A stretch of 47,917 nucleotides of DNA. Origin: Nocardia thailandica NBRC 100428. GTDB taxonomy: Bacteria; Actinomycetota; Actinomycetes; Mycobacteriales; Mycobacteriaceae. The notes under the pieces are model-generated. The model made no database searches, was not told the DNA's origin, and saw only the letters and a list, made by a program, of their open reading frames with translations. The translations under genes were made by a program, and so were the position numbers. This document shows positions 46,677-47,917 of this stretch, piece by piece (position 1 is the first letter of the stretch; the number at the start of each line of letters is the position of its first letter). The stretch is taken from the NCBI RefSeq assembly GCF_000308795.1, contig NZ_BAGK01000307.1, forward strand, positions 1-47,917, given 5' to 3'.

Positions 46677-47654
46677 GTGATGGAATGCCTGTCCGGTCCC
46701 GACACCGCGATCTGTCGGGAAGCGCTGGAACTGGCGGGGCGGGCCCCGTCGGTACACAACACCCAGCCGTGGAAATGGCGGATACAGCCCGGCGGCATCG
46801 ACCTGTTCGCCGACGCGCACCGCCACCTGCCCGCGACAGATCCTCTCGCGCGGGCGCTGCTCGTCAGCTGCGGCGCCGCGCTGCATCATGCCGCCGTGGC
46901 GTTTCATGTGCTCGGCTGGGGCGTGGAGATCCATCGTCACCCGAATCCCGCCGACGCCGACCACCTCGCCCGCCTGACCCTGTTCCCGCGCCCGGTCACC
47001 GACCGCGACATCGGCTGGGCCGCCGCGATCCGGCTACGGCAGTCCGACCGCCGCCGCTTTCCCGAACGCCCGCTGCCCGCCGGCGCGCTGCGGGCGATCG
47101 CCGCCGCGGCCGCCGAGCACGGCGCCGCGGCCCGGGTCGTGCCGGAGATCCTCCTGCCCGAACTGGCGGCCCCGATGCGCGAAGCCGCCGACCGCCACCG
47201 CCTCGACAGCGCCTACCAGGCGGAACTGACGGCCTGGAGCGGGCGCACCGGCGCCGACGCGGGAGTTCCCGCGCGCAATGTGCCCCCGGCCCGCGCCGCG
47301 GACGAGATGCCGGTCCGCGCGTTCGCCGAGCCCGCGCTGCGCGAGTTCACCGACGGCCCGGACGCGGCGCACTGGCTCGTGGTCTGCACCTCGCACGACG
47401 ACACCGTCGCCCAGGTGCGGGCGGGGGAGGCGCTCAGCGCCATGGTGCTGGAGGCGACCCACCTCGGCCTCGCCTCGAGCATCCAGTCGGAGCCGCTGGG
47501 CATGATCGATCTGCGGGACCGGATCCGCGGATCGTTCCTCCACGAGGTCGCCCACCCGCAGGTCATGCTGCGGGTCGGCGCCATGCCGACGGCCGCCGAC
47601 CCGCTGCCGATGACGCCGCGCCGCTCGGTGACCGACACCGTCGAGGGGATCTGA
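46677..47654 (+). CDS. Acg-family nitroreductase-like flavoprotein
   Basis: This 325-residue protein is built from two nitroreductase-like halves: CREALELAGRAPSVHNTQPWKWRI, with the FMN-contact region typical of the family, and later GEALSAMVLEATHLGLASSIQSEPLGMIDLRDRIR. It matches the mycobacterial Acg proteins (Rv2032, Rv3127, Rv3131 type), which bind FMN but are thought to store it rather than reduce nitro compounds, and are induced by hypoxia and nitric oxide. Start codons are GTG 46677 or ATG 46680. AAGGA lies six bases before the GTG. I do not see a clear DosR box. Confidence 0.85.
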   Translation: MMECLSGPDTAICREALELAGRAPSVHNTQPWKWRIQPGGIDLFADAHRHLPATDPLARALLVSCGAALHHAAVAFHVLGWGVEIHRHPNPADADHLARLTLFPRPVTDRDIGWAAAIRLRQSDRRRFPERPLPAGALRAIAAAAAEHGAAARVVPEILLPELAAPMREAADRHRLDSAYQAELTAWSGRTGADAGVPARNVPPARAADEMPVRAFAEPALREFTDGPDAAHWLVVCTSHDDTVAQVRAGEALSAMVLEATHLGLASSIQSEPLGMIDLRDRIRGSFLHEVAHPQVMLRVGAMPTAADPLPMTPRRSVTDTVEGI

Positions 47655-47721
47655 CCCACGCGAATCCGCGACCGGCGGGCATGGGTGGCGCGAATCCGGT
47701 GCGACCACAGGGACCCTCGTC

Positions 47722-47917
47722 CTAGCCGTCCGGCGCAGCGGGTGGCATCGCCACCGAGGCCGAGGTGGCGGCCATCTGGAACTGCTTGGGGGTCAATCCC
47801 TTCCAGCGCTTGAAGGCGTGGATGAAGCTCGCGGATTCGGCATAGCCGAGGCGGATGGCCACGTCGTGTACCGAGAGCGCGCCGGTGCTGAGCATCTGCT
47901 CGGCGAGGGTCTCGCGG
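47722..47917 (-). CDS. AraC-family regulator, 3' part only
   Basis: The minus strand from the right edge to TAG at 47722-47724 encodes the last 64 residues of an AraC-family protein. The segment LSTGALSVHDVAIRLGYAES is the second helix-turn-helix region, and FIHAFKRWKGLTPKQFQ is the family signature near the C-terminus. The 5' end lies outside the window. The tail (MPPAAPDG) is short. It converges on the Acg-like gene, with 67 bases between the stops. Confidence 0.85.
   Translation of the reverse strand, partial: RETLAEQMLSTGALSVHDVAIRLGYAESASFIHAFKRWKGLTPKQFQMAATSASVAMPPAAPDG

Noticed and set aside
47660..47698. GCGAATCCG repeated 30 bases apart after the Acg-like gene
   Set aside because: Two short GC-rich copies with no further pattern; probably chance.
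1..47917. tRNA/rRNA genes, CRISPR arrays, insertion sequences, prophage
   Set aside because: No T-loop/acceptor pattern, repeat-spacer array, transposase or phage gene was seen on either strand by reading.

Overview
The window is very GC-rich DNA with tightly packed genes and reads as a chromosomal segment of a mycolic-acid actinobacterium, most likely Nocardia or a close relative. The main pointers are an antigen-85-type mycolyltransferase/esterase, an EspR-like regulator, two SigF/SigB-family sigma factors, an Acg-type nitroreductase, a paired acyl-CoA dehydrogenase operon, a secreted lipase, and several apparently leaderless promoters (a TANNNT box about 6-8 bases before the start codon). 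I see no tRNA, rRNA, insertion sequence, CRISPR array or prophage.

Layout. 1-3.7 kb: a sigma factor and an ATP-dependent DNA ligase in one operon, then an ArsR regulator with a short leader ORF and an SRPBCC-YCII gene broken by an in-frame stop. 3.7-8.8 kb: small unknown genes, a serine-less alpha/beta-hydrolase homologue, an Ag85-like esterase, a small secreted protein, an EspR-like regulator and a degenerate resolvase-like protein. 8.8-14.9 kb: ilvD, a ZIP metal transporter, catalase, the remnant of an alpha/beta-hydrolase gene, a second sigma factor very like the first, and a divergent PAS-ANTAR protein. 15-17.3 kb: MarR/rhodanese pair, a PPOX-fold protein and a hypothetical protein. 17.3-22.5 kb: a four-gene glycosyltransferase operon with 4-base overlaps, preceded by two tiny genes behind a SigF-type promoter, and a MarR gene. 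22.5-30.4 kb: NAD(P)-binding reductase, secreted lipase, an SRPBCC-acyl-CoA synthetase fusion followed by a lipoprotein, and an XRE-cupin regulator divergent from an MFS efflux pump.

30.4-39.1 kb holds the most system-like locus. A LacI regulator is divergent from a unidirectional run of arylsulfotransferase-like protein, taurine/sulfonate-type ABC permease, ATPase and lipoprotein, FAD monooxygenase, and a STAND ATPase with a C-terminal helix-turn-helix. A perfect 12-bp CTAATCGATTAG palindrome lies in the divergent promoter. I infer uptake and processing of an aryl sulfate or sulfonate. 39-47.9 kb: SHOCT membrane protein, zinc alcohol dehydrogenase, hemerythrin, SnoaL/TetR pair, the acyl-CoA dehydrogenase pair, a STAS anti-sigma-antagonist, the Acg-like protein, and the 3' end of an AraC-family gene.

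Two themes recur. First, stress regulation: two SigF-family paralogues, a STAS protein, an ANTAR protein and three GTTT-N14..16-GGG-type promoters suggest a local general-stress network (inference). Second, transcription ends: most convergent gene pairs are separated by a perfect or near-perfect GC hairpin without a U-tract, and two pairs have no spacer at all and share a CTAG stop overlap.
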